From Thermoguttaceae bacterium (lineage in GTDB: Bacteria; Planctomycetota; Planctomycetia; Pirellulales; Thermoguttaceae): 64,000 nt of DNA. This document shows positions 7,230 to 17,329 of the stretch, one piece after another. Position 1 is the stretch's first letter. Every line of letters begins with the position of its first letter. A program made the translations under genes and the position numbers. The DNA lies in assembly GCA_017939795.1 (NCBI GenBank), contig JAGBAA010000098.1, forward strand, positions 1 to 64,000, read 5' to 3'. A model generated the notes under the pieces. That model did no database searches, was not told the origin of the DNA, and saw only the letters and a program-made list of their open reading frames with translations.

Positions 7230-10200
7230 ATGATGGAATGTATGAAGAGAGCGGGGCGGTGGATCGAAATTCTGGCGGTATTGGCAGTTTTGTTCGTGAA
7301 TTCAGGCCTGCAGCAGGCTGAAGGGAAGGAAACTGTGGAAGGGATTTGCCGTATCGCGGAACAGATGCGCCCGTATCTGACGGACGAAACTTTTGCGGCA
7401 GATCTCTGGGATCTGCGTGAGCTGGATCTTGCGGAAACGAATGTCCGGTGTATGGAATTCACGAAATTTTTCTTTCCGAAAATGACCGAAGCTCTCTTGG
7501 CCCGTCCGGATGTAGAAGCGGCACAGAAGGCGTTTAAGGAGTCCATTCGGAAGATCGAGGCAGTCGAAAAACTTTCAGGAGGTACAGTCTTCACTCTTTG
7601 GAGCAAAAGCGGTTTCCTGATGGTCGTTCCGAAATTTTACCCTGACGCTGCGCTGGAAGCCGAAGTCGGTTCCATGCTGGAATCCTATCCGTTTTACGAG
7701 CCGGAAGACGAACGGACCCGCAGGTTGGCAGAACTGCAGAAAAAGTCCGTCGTCGTGAAGCAGACCGGAGATGCGGTGCTTTTTTTCGTCTCAATGCCGT
7801 CGCTGACTGCGTACATTAAGAATTTTTCAGAGCTTTCCATGCGTTCAGAGACTGCTGGAGCGTCTGGGAGTTCCGGACCATCTGAGAGTGCCGATCCGTC
7901 TGAAATTCCAGGACAGGATGCCGAAAACACCCGGGCACGCGATCTTGCGATGCTTGAAGAACTGCTGGAAAGTACGGCAGAACGGCCGGATATTGAAACG
8001 GTATTGGGACGGGAAAATTTCGGAAAGACGCACACTTTTTTGCTAGTCGTTCCGCCGGAATTCCGGGAGATCCTGAAGACGATGATCGCGGGACTGGATT
8101 TCGAAAATGAAAAGATGAAGGGGATCTCCGGTGCGGAACTGCTGGCACTCGCGGATTCCGTTCTTGCCGTCAAAATCATCCGGGACGGCGTTTTCGATCC
8201 GGGACAGGTGCGTGTGGAATTTGAGTCGGAAACGGAGTCCGCCCTGGCTCTTGAGGTCCTGGAAAAACTGATCGTCTCTCTGCTGGGGGCGAACAGACCT
8301 GCGGAGAAGGATGGATCCTCTCCTCTGCGGAGCGATCTTGCTGTGTTTTGCCGAACACTGTTTCTTCCGGAACTTCAGGGGAATGCACTGAAACTGGACT
8401 GGGAAGAAAGAGGCACGGCCGCTGCGGAAAAATACCTCGGAGCCTTGGGGCGAATCGGCGAATTTCAGGCGAAGCAGCGTGCAGAACTGCGGAAGGATCC
8501 GGAAGCGGAGGCGCAGCGGCTTCGGGAACTTCTGGAACCCTGGTTGACGCTGCAGAGCACACTGGTCGTGAAGCTGGATCTGGAACGCGTCACGCCGGGA
8601 ATCTGGACGGCGTCGGCTGCGGAAGAACTCACGAAAGCTGCGCCCGCTTTCTTTGGGAGCGAAAAAGGGAAGACTGCACTTGAGCAGGCGTTTGCGGTCA
8701 TGGGGGTACTGGAGGAAACCCGCGAAAAAATGCGTGAGGCCGGCGCGAAAGAGATTTTTCTGATTTTGGATCTTTCCAATTACCTGATCCCGGTGCGCAT
8801 CGTCATTCCGGGAATGAAACTGTCTGGCGAGGGCCGTACTGACGGCATCCATGCCGGGACGCTTTTTTCTTTTGAGTCATTTTGTGCAGACTGCATGGAA
8901 TCCGTTTTCCCGACGCTTCCGGAACTGATGAGCGACCGGGTTTGTGTCGGAGATTGGCAGGATGCTGCCGTTTTGCTCATGAAGTCGGATAACTCGATCT
9001 CTAATGCGGACGTCTGGAACTCATTCGTGGATTCCCACCGGAAGGCGGAGCTGGAAAACGTCCGCGCGGCACTGAAATACTGCACGAATTCCATGCTTTC
9101 GGTGATTTACCGCATGACGCCGGTCCCGGCCATGGCAATCAATGCGTCGCTCGAAAACGCAAAGGCGAAATATGAGGAACTCGGTGAAGAACCCCCGTTC
9201 TTTATTCCGCCGGGTAAGATCCTCACCAACGGACTGGATGCCGTGACGTTGAGCGTCGATCCGAATTTTGGGACTTTTTCGCTGAATATCCTTGGAAAAA
9301 ATGAAAAATCGGCGCGAAATCTTCTGAAACTCACGGAATTGTGGCGTGAAGATCTGCTCCGAAGTATCGAAGCCGCGCAGAAGGCGAATCAGAAGAATGC
9401 CGGACTGAGTGAAGAGGATCTTTTGCTCGCCCGGCTTGCCGCGGAGGATTACGTGGACTGGATCTTTGAGTTTGGGAGACCGATCTGCGAGGGGAACCGT
9501 CTGTACTGGGATCTTTCGGAGAATGAAAGGGCACTTCGGATGATGAAGTCTCCGTTTTTCAAAGCGGCTGCCATACCTTCGGCCGTCGGGATCTGCGCCG
9601 GAGTGATGGTCCCGGCGTTCAAGGCTTCCCGGGAGAACGCACAGCTTTGGGCCCAGATGGAAAGCAATCTGATGCAGTGCAGTACCGCTGCGCGAATTGC
9701 CGCCATGTCCGGATACTATCCGACGGCGTATACTGTGGATGCTGACGGAAGACCGATGCATTCATGGCGCGTGCATCTCCTTCCCTATCTTGGACAGAAG
9801 GAACTCTACGAAAAGATCCGTCTGACGGAACCCTGGGACAGTGAGTGGAACCGGCAGTTTCACGATCAGTGTCCGGAATTTTATCGTTTGCCGTCAGATC
9901 CGGACGGATCCCGGGCGGTCATTGGCGTCGTCGTGGGAGATGGGTGCATTTTTGAGCCGGTCGTGAAGGCGGGACAGAAAGGGACCCGTCCCGCTGATAT
10001 TTTGGACGGAGAGGCAAACACGATCCTGTTTATTGCGTGCAGACCGTGCTGCTGGATGGATCCGAATGGCGATCTGAAGCTGGAGACGCTGGATCCGAAA
10101 GATTTCCTGACCGCCAACGGACGGGCTTTTGCGGCTCTCGCTGACGGAAATGCCGGGAGCATCGATCCGAATGCGGATATGGAGGTCTGGCGCAATGTGT

Positions 10201-10385
10201 TTTTGATGTCAGATGAGGCACTGAATGCGATCGGTAAGGAAGACGGAACCGCTTCTGCAGAAAATTTTGCCCCGGATGCTGAAACTGGAGAAACGGAGGC
10301 GGATGTCTCTGAAGAAAAAGAGGAGCGGATAGAAAACGGCCGGGCGCCTGATCCTGTCGCGCTGCCGCTTCCTGCTGGCATTTAA
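7230..10385 (+). CDS. Large exported protein with a C-terminal DUF1559 domain
   Basis: Encodes 1051 residues. Two adjacent ATGs (7230, 7233) follow GAGG at 7221. An N-terminal signal-like stretch (WIEILAVLAVLFVNSG) is followed by a long helical, Glu-rich region with no recognised family (about residues 30-780). Residues ~800-1000 match DUF1559: a GYYPTAYTVDADGRP block, SWRVHLLPYLGQKELY, then TEPWDSEWN and an ADILDGEANTI block. DUF1559 normally follows a type IV prepilin leader; here the leader is absent and the domain is attached to a big exported protein. The C-terminus is acidic and low-complexity. The gene has its own promoter. Role unknown; a cell-surface or periplasmic structural job is a guess from the domain. 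Confidence 0.7.
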   Translation: MMECMKRAGRWIEILAVLAVLFVNSGLQQAEGKETVEGICRIAEQMRPYLTDETFAADLWDLRELDLAETNVRCMEFTKFFFPKMTEALLARPDVEAAQKAFKESIRKIEAVEKLSGGTVFTLWSKSGFLMVVPKFYPDAALEAEVGSMLESYPFYEPEDERTRRLAELQKKSVVVKQTGDAVLFFVSMPSLTAYIKNFSELSMRSETAGASGSSGPSESADPSEIPGQDAENTRARDLAMLEELLESTAERPDIETVLGRENFGKTHTFLLVVPPEFREILKTMIAGLDFENEKMKGISGAELLALADSVLAVKIIRDGVFDPGQVRVEFESETESALALEVLEKLIVSLLGANRPAEKDGSSPLRSDLAVFCRTLFLPELQGNALKLDWEERGTAAAEKYLGALGRIGEFQAKQRAELRKDPEAEAQRLRELLEPWLTLQSTLVVKLDLERVTPGIWTASAAEELTKAAPAFFGSEKGKTALEQAFAVMGVLEETREKMREAGAKEIFLILDLSNYLIPVRIVIPGMKLSGEGRTDGIHAGTLFSFESFCADCMESVFPTLPELMSDRVCVGDWQDAAVLLMKSDNSISNADVWNSFVDSHRKAELENVRAALKYCTNSMLSVIYRMTPVPAMAINASLENAKAKYEELGEEPPFFIPPGKILTNGLDAVTLSVDPNFGTFSLNILGKNEKSARNLLKLTELWREDLLRSIEAAQKANQKNAGLSEEDLLLARLAAEDYVDWIFEFGRPICEGNRLYWDLSENERALRMMKSPFFKAAAIPSAVGICAGVMVPAFKASRENAQLWAQMESNLMQCSTAARIAAMSGYYPTAYTVDADGRPMHSWRVHLLPYLGQKELYEKIRLTEPWDSEWNRQFHDQCPEFYRLPSDPDGSRAVIGVVVGDGCIFEPVVKAGQKGTRPADILDGEANTILFIACRPCCWMDPNGDLKLETLDPKDFLTANGRAFAALADGNAGSIDPNADMEVWRNVFLMSDEALNAIGKEDGTASAENFAPDAETGETEADVSEEKEERIENGRAPDPVALPLPAGI

Positions 10386-10438
10386 GCTCCATTTTATTTT
10401 ACCTGCCCAGCTTTTATTTTACGGAAAGGAGACCCGGA

Positions 10439-11602
10439 ATGGATCGGATTTTCAAACATTTGCTGAGTATTTTTGGTCTGACGGCCGTTTTGTTTTCCGG
10501 TCTGTCTGCACAGGACGCTGTCTCAGACGCCGTTTCAGACGCTATTTCAGACGCTATTTCAGACGCTGCGCCGGTTTCTTTTGAAATGACGCGCGAGATC
10601 TGCCTCGATCTGGTTCCCGGAGAAAACAATCCGCGGAACAGCGAGGGGGATTTCATCCGCACGAAAGACGGACGCATTCTCTTCGTTTACTCGCAGTACT
10701 TCGGAAAGTCGGCGAGCGACCACGCGCATGCGAATCTGGCGGCGATCTGGTCCTCCGATGAAGGAAAAACGTGGAGTGAACCGGAAATCATCGTGAAGAT
10801 GGACGGCGGGCTGAACGTCATGTCGGTCTCTCTCATTCGGCTTCAGGATGGCAGGATCGGCCTGTTCTACCTGCGGAAGTACTCCATGAGCGACAATCGG
10901 GAGTGGGTCCGCTACAGTACCGACGAAGGAAAGACCTGGTCTGAGGCGGAATGCTGCATTTCGGATGAATTCAAAGACTACTATGTCGTGAACAATGCGC
11001 GCATCATCCAGCTGCGTGACGGCACGATCCTGGTTCCCGCGTGCCACCACAAGACGATTCATGGGAAATTCGACTGGTCGGGCGAACTGGTCTGCTTCTA
11101 CTCGAAAGATGCTGGAAAGACCTTCCAGCGCGGTGAGTACGTCAAGAAGCCAAAAGGACTCGTTTTTCAGGAACCCGGGGTGAATGAGCTGGAAGACGGG
11201 ACGATCTTCATGTACACGCGGACGACTTCCGGAAGTCAGTTCGTCATGCGCTCAAAGGACGGCGGGATCACGTGGGATGAACCGGGACCCTCGCAGTTTA
11301 CCTCGCCATGCTCTCCGCTCCTGATCCGTCCGATCCCGGGAACCAAACGTTTTATTGCGGTCTGGAACGACACGCCGAAGGGACGTAATCCGCTGAACAT
11401 CGCGGTTCTGGATGCGGAGCTGAACATTCTGTGGAAGACGGTCCTCGACAAATCGGAGGGGACGCCGCCGCAGTGGTTCTGCTATCCGGCGATCCTTGCG
11501 CTCAACGAAAAGGAGTTCCTCATCTCCTACTGTGCGGGCGTCATGCCCGGCGTGGGACTCGAAAAGACCCGCATCGTGAAAGTGCGTCTTGAAGAAAAAT
11601 AG
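10439..11602 (+). CDS. Sialidase-like exported BNR/Asp-box protein
   Basis: Encodes 387 residues with a signal peptide (HLLSIFGLTAVLFSGLSAQ). A GGAG lies seven bases before the ATG. Four Asp-box motifs are visible: SSDEGKTW, STDEGKTW, SKDAGKTF and SKDGGITW, the hallmark of a six-bladed sialidase-type propeller. The family includes exo-alpha-sialidases and other glycan-binding or glycan-cleaving proteins. I did not identify a full catalytic Arg triad and Tyr/Glu pair by eye, so true sialidase activity is unproven. Just after the signal peptide, a 12-base tandem repeat encodes a DAVS/DAIS spacer. Two copies of a TTTTATTTTAC word precede the ribosome binding site. The likely role is release of sugars from glycoconjugates outside the cytoplasm. 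Confidence 0.75.
   Translation: MDRIFKHLLSIFGLTAVLFSGLSAQDAVSDAVSDAISDAISDAAPVSFEMTREICLDLVPGENNPRNSEGDFIRTKDGRILFVYSQYFGKSASDHAHANLAAIWSSDEGKTWSEPEIIVKMDGGLNVMSVSLIRLQDGRIGLFYLRKYSMSDNREWVRYSTDEGKTWSEAECCISDEFKDYYVVNNARIIQLRDGTILVPACHHKTIHGKFDWSGELVCFYSKDAGKTFQRGEYVKKPKGLVFQEPGVNELEDGTIFMYTRTTSGSQFVMRSKDGGITWDEPGPSQFTSPCSPLLIRPIPGTKRFIAVWNDTPKGRNPLNIAVLDAELNILWKTVLDKSEGTPPQWFCYPAILALNEKEFLISYCAGVMPGVGLEKTRIVKVRLEEK
10514..10567 (+). repeat. 12-bp in-frame tandem repeat in the sialidase-like gene
   Basis: Four full and one partial 12-base units encode Asp-Ala-Val/Ile-Ser directly after the signal peptide. The length is likely variable between strains. Confidence 0.85.
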
Positions 11603-11628
11603 GATCCGCTCTTTCTGTGAAGAAAATC

Positions 11629-11671
11629 GCCGGGAAAAAGGTCAGACGGTCCGTCAGGCTTTTTTCCCGGC
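11629..11671 (+). other. Hairpin downstream of the sialidase-like gene
   Basis: GCCGGGAAAAA (11629-11639) pairs perfectly with TTTTTCCCGGC (11661-11671), and a second stem GACGG/CCGTC sits in the loop. The T-run lies inside the stem rather than after it, so it may be a terminator of unusual form or a processing site. Confidence 0.5.
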
Positions 11672-11801
11672 TCGTCGGAATGGATGCCGAGCCTGAAGAA
11701 TGCTGCGAATTTCGATGGATGGAGCGGGGCAGACGGAAGTACATTGGATCGGAACGCCGATGGATGGTGTACGGGAAAATGAGCTGGAAAGGAGAACGCC
11801 G

Positions 11802-13781
11802 ATGAGTGAAACAAATGCCGGAAAGTTGGCCGGAATGGGAAATTTTGCGCCTGGTCCTGGCGTTTGGATACGGGGACGGAATTTTGGGACGAGATCTTTT
11901 CAGAAATCTTTGGCGAAGTTGGCGTTCTGTGCACTCACGGTATTTGGGGCGATTTTGGGGAAAGTTTGGGACTGCGGAGTATTCGATCCCGGAAGTTCCT
12001 GTTTTGCGCAGAATGCGGAATCTGTGTCGAACGGCGCGAAACCGTTTGCGCTCCTTCTCGAAACGCTTGAGCAGATGCCGGATCCTTCCGTGCCGCTGCG
12101 TTCTCTGACTTCCGTGCGTGAATGTTCGGAATTTTCGCCGGAGGTTCTTCTGTATTTGGAAAAACTTGCCCTGCGCTGTCCGGAACCCAAGAGAGTGGAT
12201 CTTTTCATGGATCTCGCCTTCCATCTGGGGGAGGCCGGCGAAACGGACCATGCTGTCCGTCTGTGCGAAAATGCCGTCAAACTGGCCAATTCGCTGGATG
12301 CCGCCGCGGAAGCTGAGGAAAATGAGGCGGGGGCGTCGGACGCCGAAGAAGACCCGCTGATCTGGGACGAGCCGCAGCCTCTTATTTGGGAGGTTCAGAA
12401 CCAGCTTTCTTTTCAGGCTATTTATTTTTTGGAAAAAAGGCCGGAACTTGGAACGCGGCTGGCAGAACTCCGGGAAAATACGCCGAATGAGTGTACTCCG
12501 GAAGTACTCGAAGATAGTTTTTCGCGGCTGATGTACTTTGTCAGCGAAAATCAGATCTTCTGTCTTCGTGCCATTCAGGGGGACGAAGCGGGTGCGCGGG
12601 CACAGTTTGCGAAAATTAAGGAGAAGATCCTTCTGGTTCCGGATTTTGAGGACCGGCTTCCTCTGGCAGAAATGCTTTTTCGTCAGGTCGTTTTGCTGAA
12701 AGACTGGGAACTGGGCGAGAAAATGTTTCGCGAGGTCCTGGAAAGCCGTGAAGCGCACGTGACTTCGTGGGGATTTCGAAATCCGGATCGTGCTGACTTC
12801 TACTTGCGTCTTGGCGAATACGAAAAAGCACGGGAAGTGGAAAATTCCGCCTTCATCGAAGGACGGATCCTGAGTGACCGAATGCAGAAAGCGATTTGGG
12901 TGGAGGACCGGGAAATGGCGGACTCGATCCTGGCAGAATGCGCACCGGATCCGGAAATGCATGATGTTCGCGACGATCTGCTTGAAGAAATGGCTCGCTG
13001 GATGATGGGGAAAGATCTGAAAGAGGCGCAAAAGTACGCATTCCAGATGTCGCCGGACGATGCCAGAACGTACCTCTGCCGGCACATCGCCGAGAATTGG
13101 ATGATGCGTGGAGAACTGGAAAACGCACTGGCGGTCGTCCGAAAATTTCACCATCCGAAAACGCGTCTTGCGATCCTCCGCGGCTGCGCGGAAGTCAGGA
13201 AACTTTCTCTTGAAAATCGCACACGGCTGGCGGAAGAGCTCCGAAAGATCCCCGAAGATGTGTGGCTCCGCGCGATTCAGGAAGAACTGCGCGGTTTCAC
13301 GAAATCTTCCGAAAAAAGAATTGAGCAGAAGGCCAAGTCTCGTTTGAAGCTCCTGAAAGCGACAGTCTGGTTGAGGCTGGGTAAGCTGGAGGATGCCGAA
13401 CGCGCCATTCTGGAGATCCAGGAGGTCAACGCTGATGAAATGACGCTCTCCTACGGCCAAGGTTGGCGTAAATTGTCCGCCGAGCTGGAGACGGAGCTGA
13501 AATTCAGGAGTTTCCGGACACCGGAAGAAGCGATCCGTTTCTTCAATGGTCTCGAGGAGGGCGCATTGTACACACTGGAACCCGCCGCCATACTTGGGGA
13601 CCAGCTTTTCCTGCTGACGGGGCGTTTTGCGCCGGAAGAGTACCTTGCGCTGATCGAGGATCCTGCTGACCGCGCCGATCTGCTGCTGCGCGAGCATTTT
13701 TTGCATTGCGGGACGTTCGACGAACTGCTTCGTGAAATCGAAATGCAAAAGCTCTTGATCGGCAGGCAGTACTCCTGGTAG
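11802..13781 (+). CDS. Exported helical-repeat (TPR-like) protein, unknown
   Basis: Encodes 659 residues. AAAGGAG seven bases before 11802 decides the start. The N-terminus is long and basic, with a hydrophobic segment at about residues 37-56 (LAKLAFCALTVFGAILG). A possible signal cleavage follows near SSCFAQNAES. The rest is predicted helical and rich in Glu, Leu and Arg, with helix pairs such as LFMDLAFHLGEAGETDHAVRLCENAV that resemble TPR units. No catalytic motif is seen. The next gene has the same plan and length (664 residues) and the same QNA after the signal peptide, so the two are probably an ancient duplication. Function unknown; a periplasmic scaffold is a guess. Confidence 0.6.
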   Translation: MSETNAGKLAGMGNFAPGPGVWIRGRNFGTRSFQKSLAKLAFCALTVFGAILGKVWDCGVFDPGSSCFAQNAESVSNGAKPFALLLETLEQMPDPSVPLRSLTSVRECSEFSPEVLLYLEKLALRCPEPKRVDLFMDLAFHLGEAGETDHAVRLCENAVKLANSLDAAAEAEENEAGASDAEEDPLIWDEPQPLIWEVQNQLSFQAIYFLEKRPELGTRLAELRENTPNECTPEVLEDSFSRLMYFVSENQIFCLRAIQGDEAGARAQFAKIKEKILLVPDFEDRLPLAEMLFRQVVLLKDWELGEKMFREVLESREAHVTSWGFRNPDRADFYLRLGEYEKAREVENSAFIEGRILSDRMQKAIWVEDREMADSILAECAPDPEMHDVRDDLLEEMARWMMGKDLKEAQKYAFQMSPDDARTYLCRHIAENWMMRGELENALAVVRKFHHPKTRLAILRGCAEVRKLSLENRTRLAEELRKIPEDVWLRAIQEELRGFTKSSEKRIEQKAKSRLKLLKATVWLRLGKLEDAERAILEIQEVNADEMTLSYGQGWRKLSAELETELKFRSFRTPEEAIRFFNGLEEGALYTLEPAAILGDQLFLLTGRFAPEEYLALIEDPADRADLLLREHFLHCGTFDELLREIEMQKLLIGRQYSW

Positions 13782-13917
13782 AACCGGCTGAAATTGGGAA
13801 TTGGGGAGGCTCACGCAATTTGCGCGAGGCTAAACGCAGGGAAAACAGACTGCCTGTGTGGGTGGTTTCGTCCAGATACGGAAACGAATCGGGAAAATCA
13901 AAAAAAGGATGGAATTC

Positions 13918-15912
13918 ATGAAAAAATCTGCATTTTATGTCCTGCAAAACGTTGACCGAATGGCTCAAAACTGCCGTTTTTTGAGCGGAGACGGAGGCCG
14001 TCGGCTTTTTTTCTCCCTTTTTCTGAGCTTTTGCTTTTTCGCGGGCGTGAATGCACAAAATGCCGCGGATCCGCCGTCGGTTTCTGATTTTCAGGCTATT
14101 TCCGGTTCCCTAACGGTCTCCGATCCATCCAATGGACCGGGGATCCAGGAGCTGGAATGGGCGCAGTGTTTTTTTCAGGTGGCCGTCGCGGAGCTGAAAA
14201 AAGAGGAAGAGAGCAAAGCCGCGGATCTGGAGGTCCTGTTTTTGGGGGAATTTTCTGATCTGTTTCAGCTTTCTTCTGAAGATCTGGAGCGTTTCCTCTT
14301 CAGGATCGACTCAGCGGAATACAGAAAAGAGTTTCTGCTTAAGGGATTTGTGCGGGCATTTGGGGAGCAGAACTTTGCGCGGGCTGAGGTTTTTCTGGAA
14401 CTTCTCGAAAAGACGGAGAAGAAAAAGACGCTGGAGCTTTCATGGCTCTGGGGCGGCAGTATTGATGGTGGAGATGCAGAAGCCGAAGCCATGCGGTTCA
14501 TGCTGGATCTCATGAAAAACTTTACGTACATTCGGGTCGGAAAACCTGAAAAAGCACGGAATTTCATGAAACGTGAATGGAAACGGATCGCGAGGCTCCT
14601 GAATGGTTCCGGAGAAAATACGATGGATGATGGCGAGGTTCCTGAAGACGCGTTTTTTCTCCTTTACCTCATGGCGGAAGAGCTTGGAGAAGAGGAACTC
14701 CATCTGGAAATGCGGAAATTTCTGTATGCGAACGCGGGAACGAAAATGCAGCTTTTCCAAATCGAAGTGGCGGCAAAGTGCCGTTCGCTGGAAGAGCTGG
14801 ATGCGTTCACGCGTGAGTTTTTTCGTGAGGAGATCCAGGCTGAACTGGAGGATGTGATGGAGGATCTTTTTGTCGAAGAAGTCGACGGATTTGAAGAAAA
14901 GTTTCTGGCCGATCTGATGAAAAAATCGTACTCCGGCCTCTATGAGACCGCCCTGATCCGTTTCTTTCGCAGTGCGGTCGAAGCAGACGACGCGGAGGAG
15001 CGGGAGAAGCTGATGGACCGGTTTCCGTTTCTGCGTGCGGAATGGGAGCGTTTGCTCGCGCTTGACGCCCTGGAAGACGGAAAGCCGGAGGAGGCACTTT
15101 TGCTGCTCATGGAGAACTGGGAAAACGTGCAGTTTGAGTCGATGCGATTCCAGAGAGAGGTTTTTTCGCTGGCGGTCCGTGAGCTGATCGACTCCGGAAA
15201 GACGGAAGAAGCGGCACTCTGGATCGAAAAATTCCGCGCGATGAGAGGAGCTGAAGATCACCGCCTCGCCCAGTACGAGGAACGGTCGGTGCTGGCCGTC
15301 TGTGCGTCACTTTGGCGAGAATTGGCGGTCCGGCTGTACCGGGACGGAAATCCGGAGGATGCGGAAAAGTACCTGAGGCTCGTTCGGGGATTGGACCCGA
15401 AAGAACTTGCTCAGAATGCACCCAATTTTCTGGATCTTCAGATGGTCGAAAATTGGGAAACACTCGCACGCATAGGCCGCTCGGAAGAGGCTTGGCGTGA
15501 AATTGCCGAGTTGGAGAAAATCGCGGAGGAGACCGCAAAGCGGTTTGAGAGTACGGACGCGCTGGGCACGCCGCACCTGAATAGGAAATTGGACTCCGGC
15601 ACTCTGGAATATCTGCGCCGGAAAGCGTCAGACCGGATCCGCTTTGTGGAAAACGAACTCCCGAAACTCCGGGAGCTGGCGCGATCCGGTAAGTTGAGTA
15701 AATGGGGATGCCGTGAACTGATCCAGGAAATCGCGGAACGTGAGGGCGCAGACTCTGCGATCCGATTTGCCCGGGAGATCTGGAAAGGGGACACACGCAC
15801 ACGCCAGTTTCTGGCACTGGCGGCGGCTTTCAGGGAAAAAGCCACGGAAAAGCAGGAACTTCGCGCAGTTTTTCCCGGACGCTCTGCCGATCCTTGGAGT
15901 CGGATCTTTTAG
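13918..15912 (+). CDS. Exported helical-repeat (TPR-like) protein, unknown; neighbour's paralogue
   Basis: Encodes 664 residues. The start at 13918 (MKKSAF) follows AAGGATGGA at suitable spacing. A signal peptide is clear (LFFSLFLSFCFFAGVNAQ). The mature part is almost entirely helical and acidic, with Ala/Leu/Glu-rich helix pairs, for example FLELLEKTEKKKTLEL and YRDGNPEDAEKYLRLV, the latter close to a TPR consensus. No enzyme motif is seen. It is co-directional with the preceding gene after a 136-bp gap, and the two may be co-transcribed. Tetratricopeptide-like repeats usually mediate protein-protein contacts. The partner and the role are unknown. Confidence 0.6.
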   Translation: MKKSAFYVLQNVDRMAQNCRFLSGDGGRRLFFSLFLSFCFFAGVNAQNAADPPSVSDFQAISGSLTVSDPSNGPGIQELEWAQCFFQVAVAELKKEEESKAADLEVLFLGEFSDLFQLSSEDLERFLFRIDSAEYRKEFLLKGFVRAFGEQNFARAEVFLELLEKTEKKKTLELSWLWGGSIDGGDAEAEAMRFMLDLMKNFTYIRVGKPEKARNFMKREWKRIARLLNGSGENTMDDGEVPEDAFFLLYLMAEELGEEELHLEMRKFLYANAGTKMQLFQIEVAAKCRSLEELDAFTREFFREEIQAELEDVMEDLFVEEVDGFEEKFLADLMKKSYSGLYETALIRFFRSAVEADDAEEREKLMDRFPFLRAEWERLLALDALEDGKPEEALLLLMENWENVQFESMRFQREVFSLAVRELIDSGKTEEAALWIEKFRAMRGAEDHRLAQYEERSVLAVCASLWRELAVRLYRDGNPEDAEKYLRLVRGLDPKELAQNAPNFLDLQMVENWETLARIGRSEEAWREIAELEKIAEETAKRFESTDALGTPHLNRKLDSGTLEYLRRKASDRIRFVENELPKLRELARSGKLSKWGCRELIQEIAEREGADSAIRFAREIWKGDTRTRQFLALAAAFREKATEKQELRAVFPGRSADPWSRIF

Positions 15913-15988
15913 TCCGTCAGAGATTTTGCTTGCTGGGATCATACGGTTTGGAGAAATGCTGTGCGAGTCCCGCGCTCTCTTGGGTGAA

Positions 15989-16018
15989 TTCCGGGGAAAC
16001 TCCGGGTGATTCCCGGAA
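15989..16018 (+). other. Weak hairpin after the helical-repeat gene
   Basis: TTCCGGGGAA (15989-15998) can pair with TTCCCGGAA (16010-16018) with one bulged G, followed by AATTT. A possible terminator, but without a strong T-run. Confidence 0.35.
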
Positions 16019-16077
16019 AATTTAACCTCTGCGGGGAAAAAATGTGCGGTTTCCGGCAAAAAAAGCGGGTCTCCTAC

Positions 16078-16106
16078 TTGCGGTAGGTGTGCGTTTTTGC
16101 TATAAT
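16078..16106 (+). promoter_or_regulatory. Sigma70-like promoter of the MoxR gene, TTGCGG-17-TATAAT
   Basis: TTGCGG lies at 16078-16083 and a perfect TATAAT at 16101-16106 with a 17-bp spacer. An in-frame ATG at 16105 overlaps the -10 and cannot be the real start. Confidence 0.75.
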
Positions 16107-16152
16107 GGGGGAAAAGAGTGCATTTTTGGTTTCAAATTTACGGAGAAACGGC

Positions 16153-17181
16153 ATGGAAATGACGATTCAGAAGATCGGGTCCCTTCGGACGCAGATCCAG
16201 GAACAGCTCGCGCAGGTGATCGTTGGGCAGGAAAACGTGATCGAGGAACTCATCATCGCGCTTTTCTGTCAGTCGCACGCGATCCTGGAAGGGGTCCCGG
16301 GGCTGGCGAAGACGCTGCTGATCAGCACACTGAGCCGAACGATGGATCTGACGTTCAACCGGATCCAGTTTACCCCGGACCTGATGCCGGGCGACATCAC
16401 GGGCGCGGACATCATCGAGGAAGACCGGGCGAGCGGACGGCGCGACTACCGGTTCATTGAAGGTCCCCTTTTCGCGAACGTCGTTCTTGCGGATGAGATC
16501 AACCGAACGCCGCCGAAGACGCAGGCCGCGCTTCTTGAGGCGATGCAGGAGCGTCAGGTGACGGTCGGGCGGGTGCGTCATGCGCTTCCGACGCCGTTTT
16601 TTGTCCTCGCGACGCAGAACCCGATCGAGCAGGAAGGGACCTACGCGCTCCCGGAAGCGCAGCAGGACCGTTTCATGTTCAAGATCCTCGTGAAGTATCC
16701 GAGCTGGAACGAGGAGTTTGAGGTCGTGCGCCGAACGACGTCTTCGGCAGTTCCGGAGGTGAAGCCGATCCTGGGGGCGGAAGAGATCATCGCGATCCAG
16801 AAGCTGGTGCGTGAGATCCCGGTCTCAGAGCATCTTATCCGCTACGCGCTTTCGCTGGTGCGTCAGACTCGTGTGGGCGAGGCGGACCTTCCGGATTTCG
16901 TGACGGAAAATCTCTCCTGGGGTGCGGGGCCGCGAGCGGTCCAGAACCTGATTTTGGGAGCCAAGGCGCGTGCTTTACTTCATGGGCGGAATCACGTGAC
17001 GGTCGACGACGTGAAGACGCTGGCGTTTCCGGTCCTGCGGCACAGGATCGCGCTGAATTTCACGGCGGAAAGCGATGGCATGACGACGGATCAGGTCATT
17101 GAGCGGCTCATTGCCGAGACACCGGATCGGGATGACGAACTGCTCAGCCACCCGAGATTCCGGAGAATGCTTGCAGGATAA
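16153..17181 (+). CDS. MoxR-family AAA+ ATPase
   Basis: Encodes 342 residues. The start at 16153 has GGAG seven bases upstream and lies downstream of the promoter. The AAA_3/MoxR core is clear: Walker A GVPGLAKT (residues 47-54), Walker B region VVLADEIN (about 110-117), the following [16 protein letters not shown] block, and the sensor region [17 protein letters not shown]-terminal lid domain follows. MoxR ATPases act as chaperone-like factors that mature or activate partner complexes, usually together with DUF58 and VWA proteins encoded next door. None of these partners is adjacent here, so the client is unknown. The cytoplasmic location is inferred from the lack of a signal. Confidence 0.9.
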   Translation: MEMTIQKIGSLRTQIQEQLAQVIVGQENVIEELIIALFCQSHAILEGVPGLAKTLLISTLSRTMDLTFNRIQFTPDLMPGDITGADIIEEDRASGRRDYRFIEGPLFANVVLADEINRTPPKTQAALLEAMQERQVTVGRVRHALPTPFFVLATQNPIEQEGTYALPEAQQDRFMFKILVKYPSWNEEFEVVRRTTSSAVPEVKPILGAEEIIAIQKLVREIPVSEHLIRYALSLVRQTRVGEADLPDFVTENLSWGAGPRAVQNLILGAKARALLHGRNHVTVDDVKTLAFPVLRHRIALNFTAESDGMTTDQVIERLIAETPDRDDELLSHPRFRRMLAG

Positions 17182-17329
17182 AAACGTCCGGACATTGGGA
17201 TCTCCGGAAGAAGTGCCGACTGGAGTGCATCTCTTTCGGTTGGGGATCATTCGATCTTTCGGTCGGAGGTCATCGGATTTTCGGCCGGAAATCTTCCGAT
17301 ATTCCTGTCTGGAAGATATTGAGGAGAAT

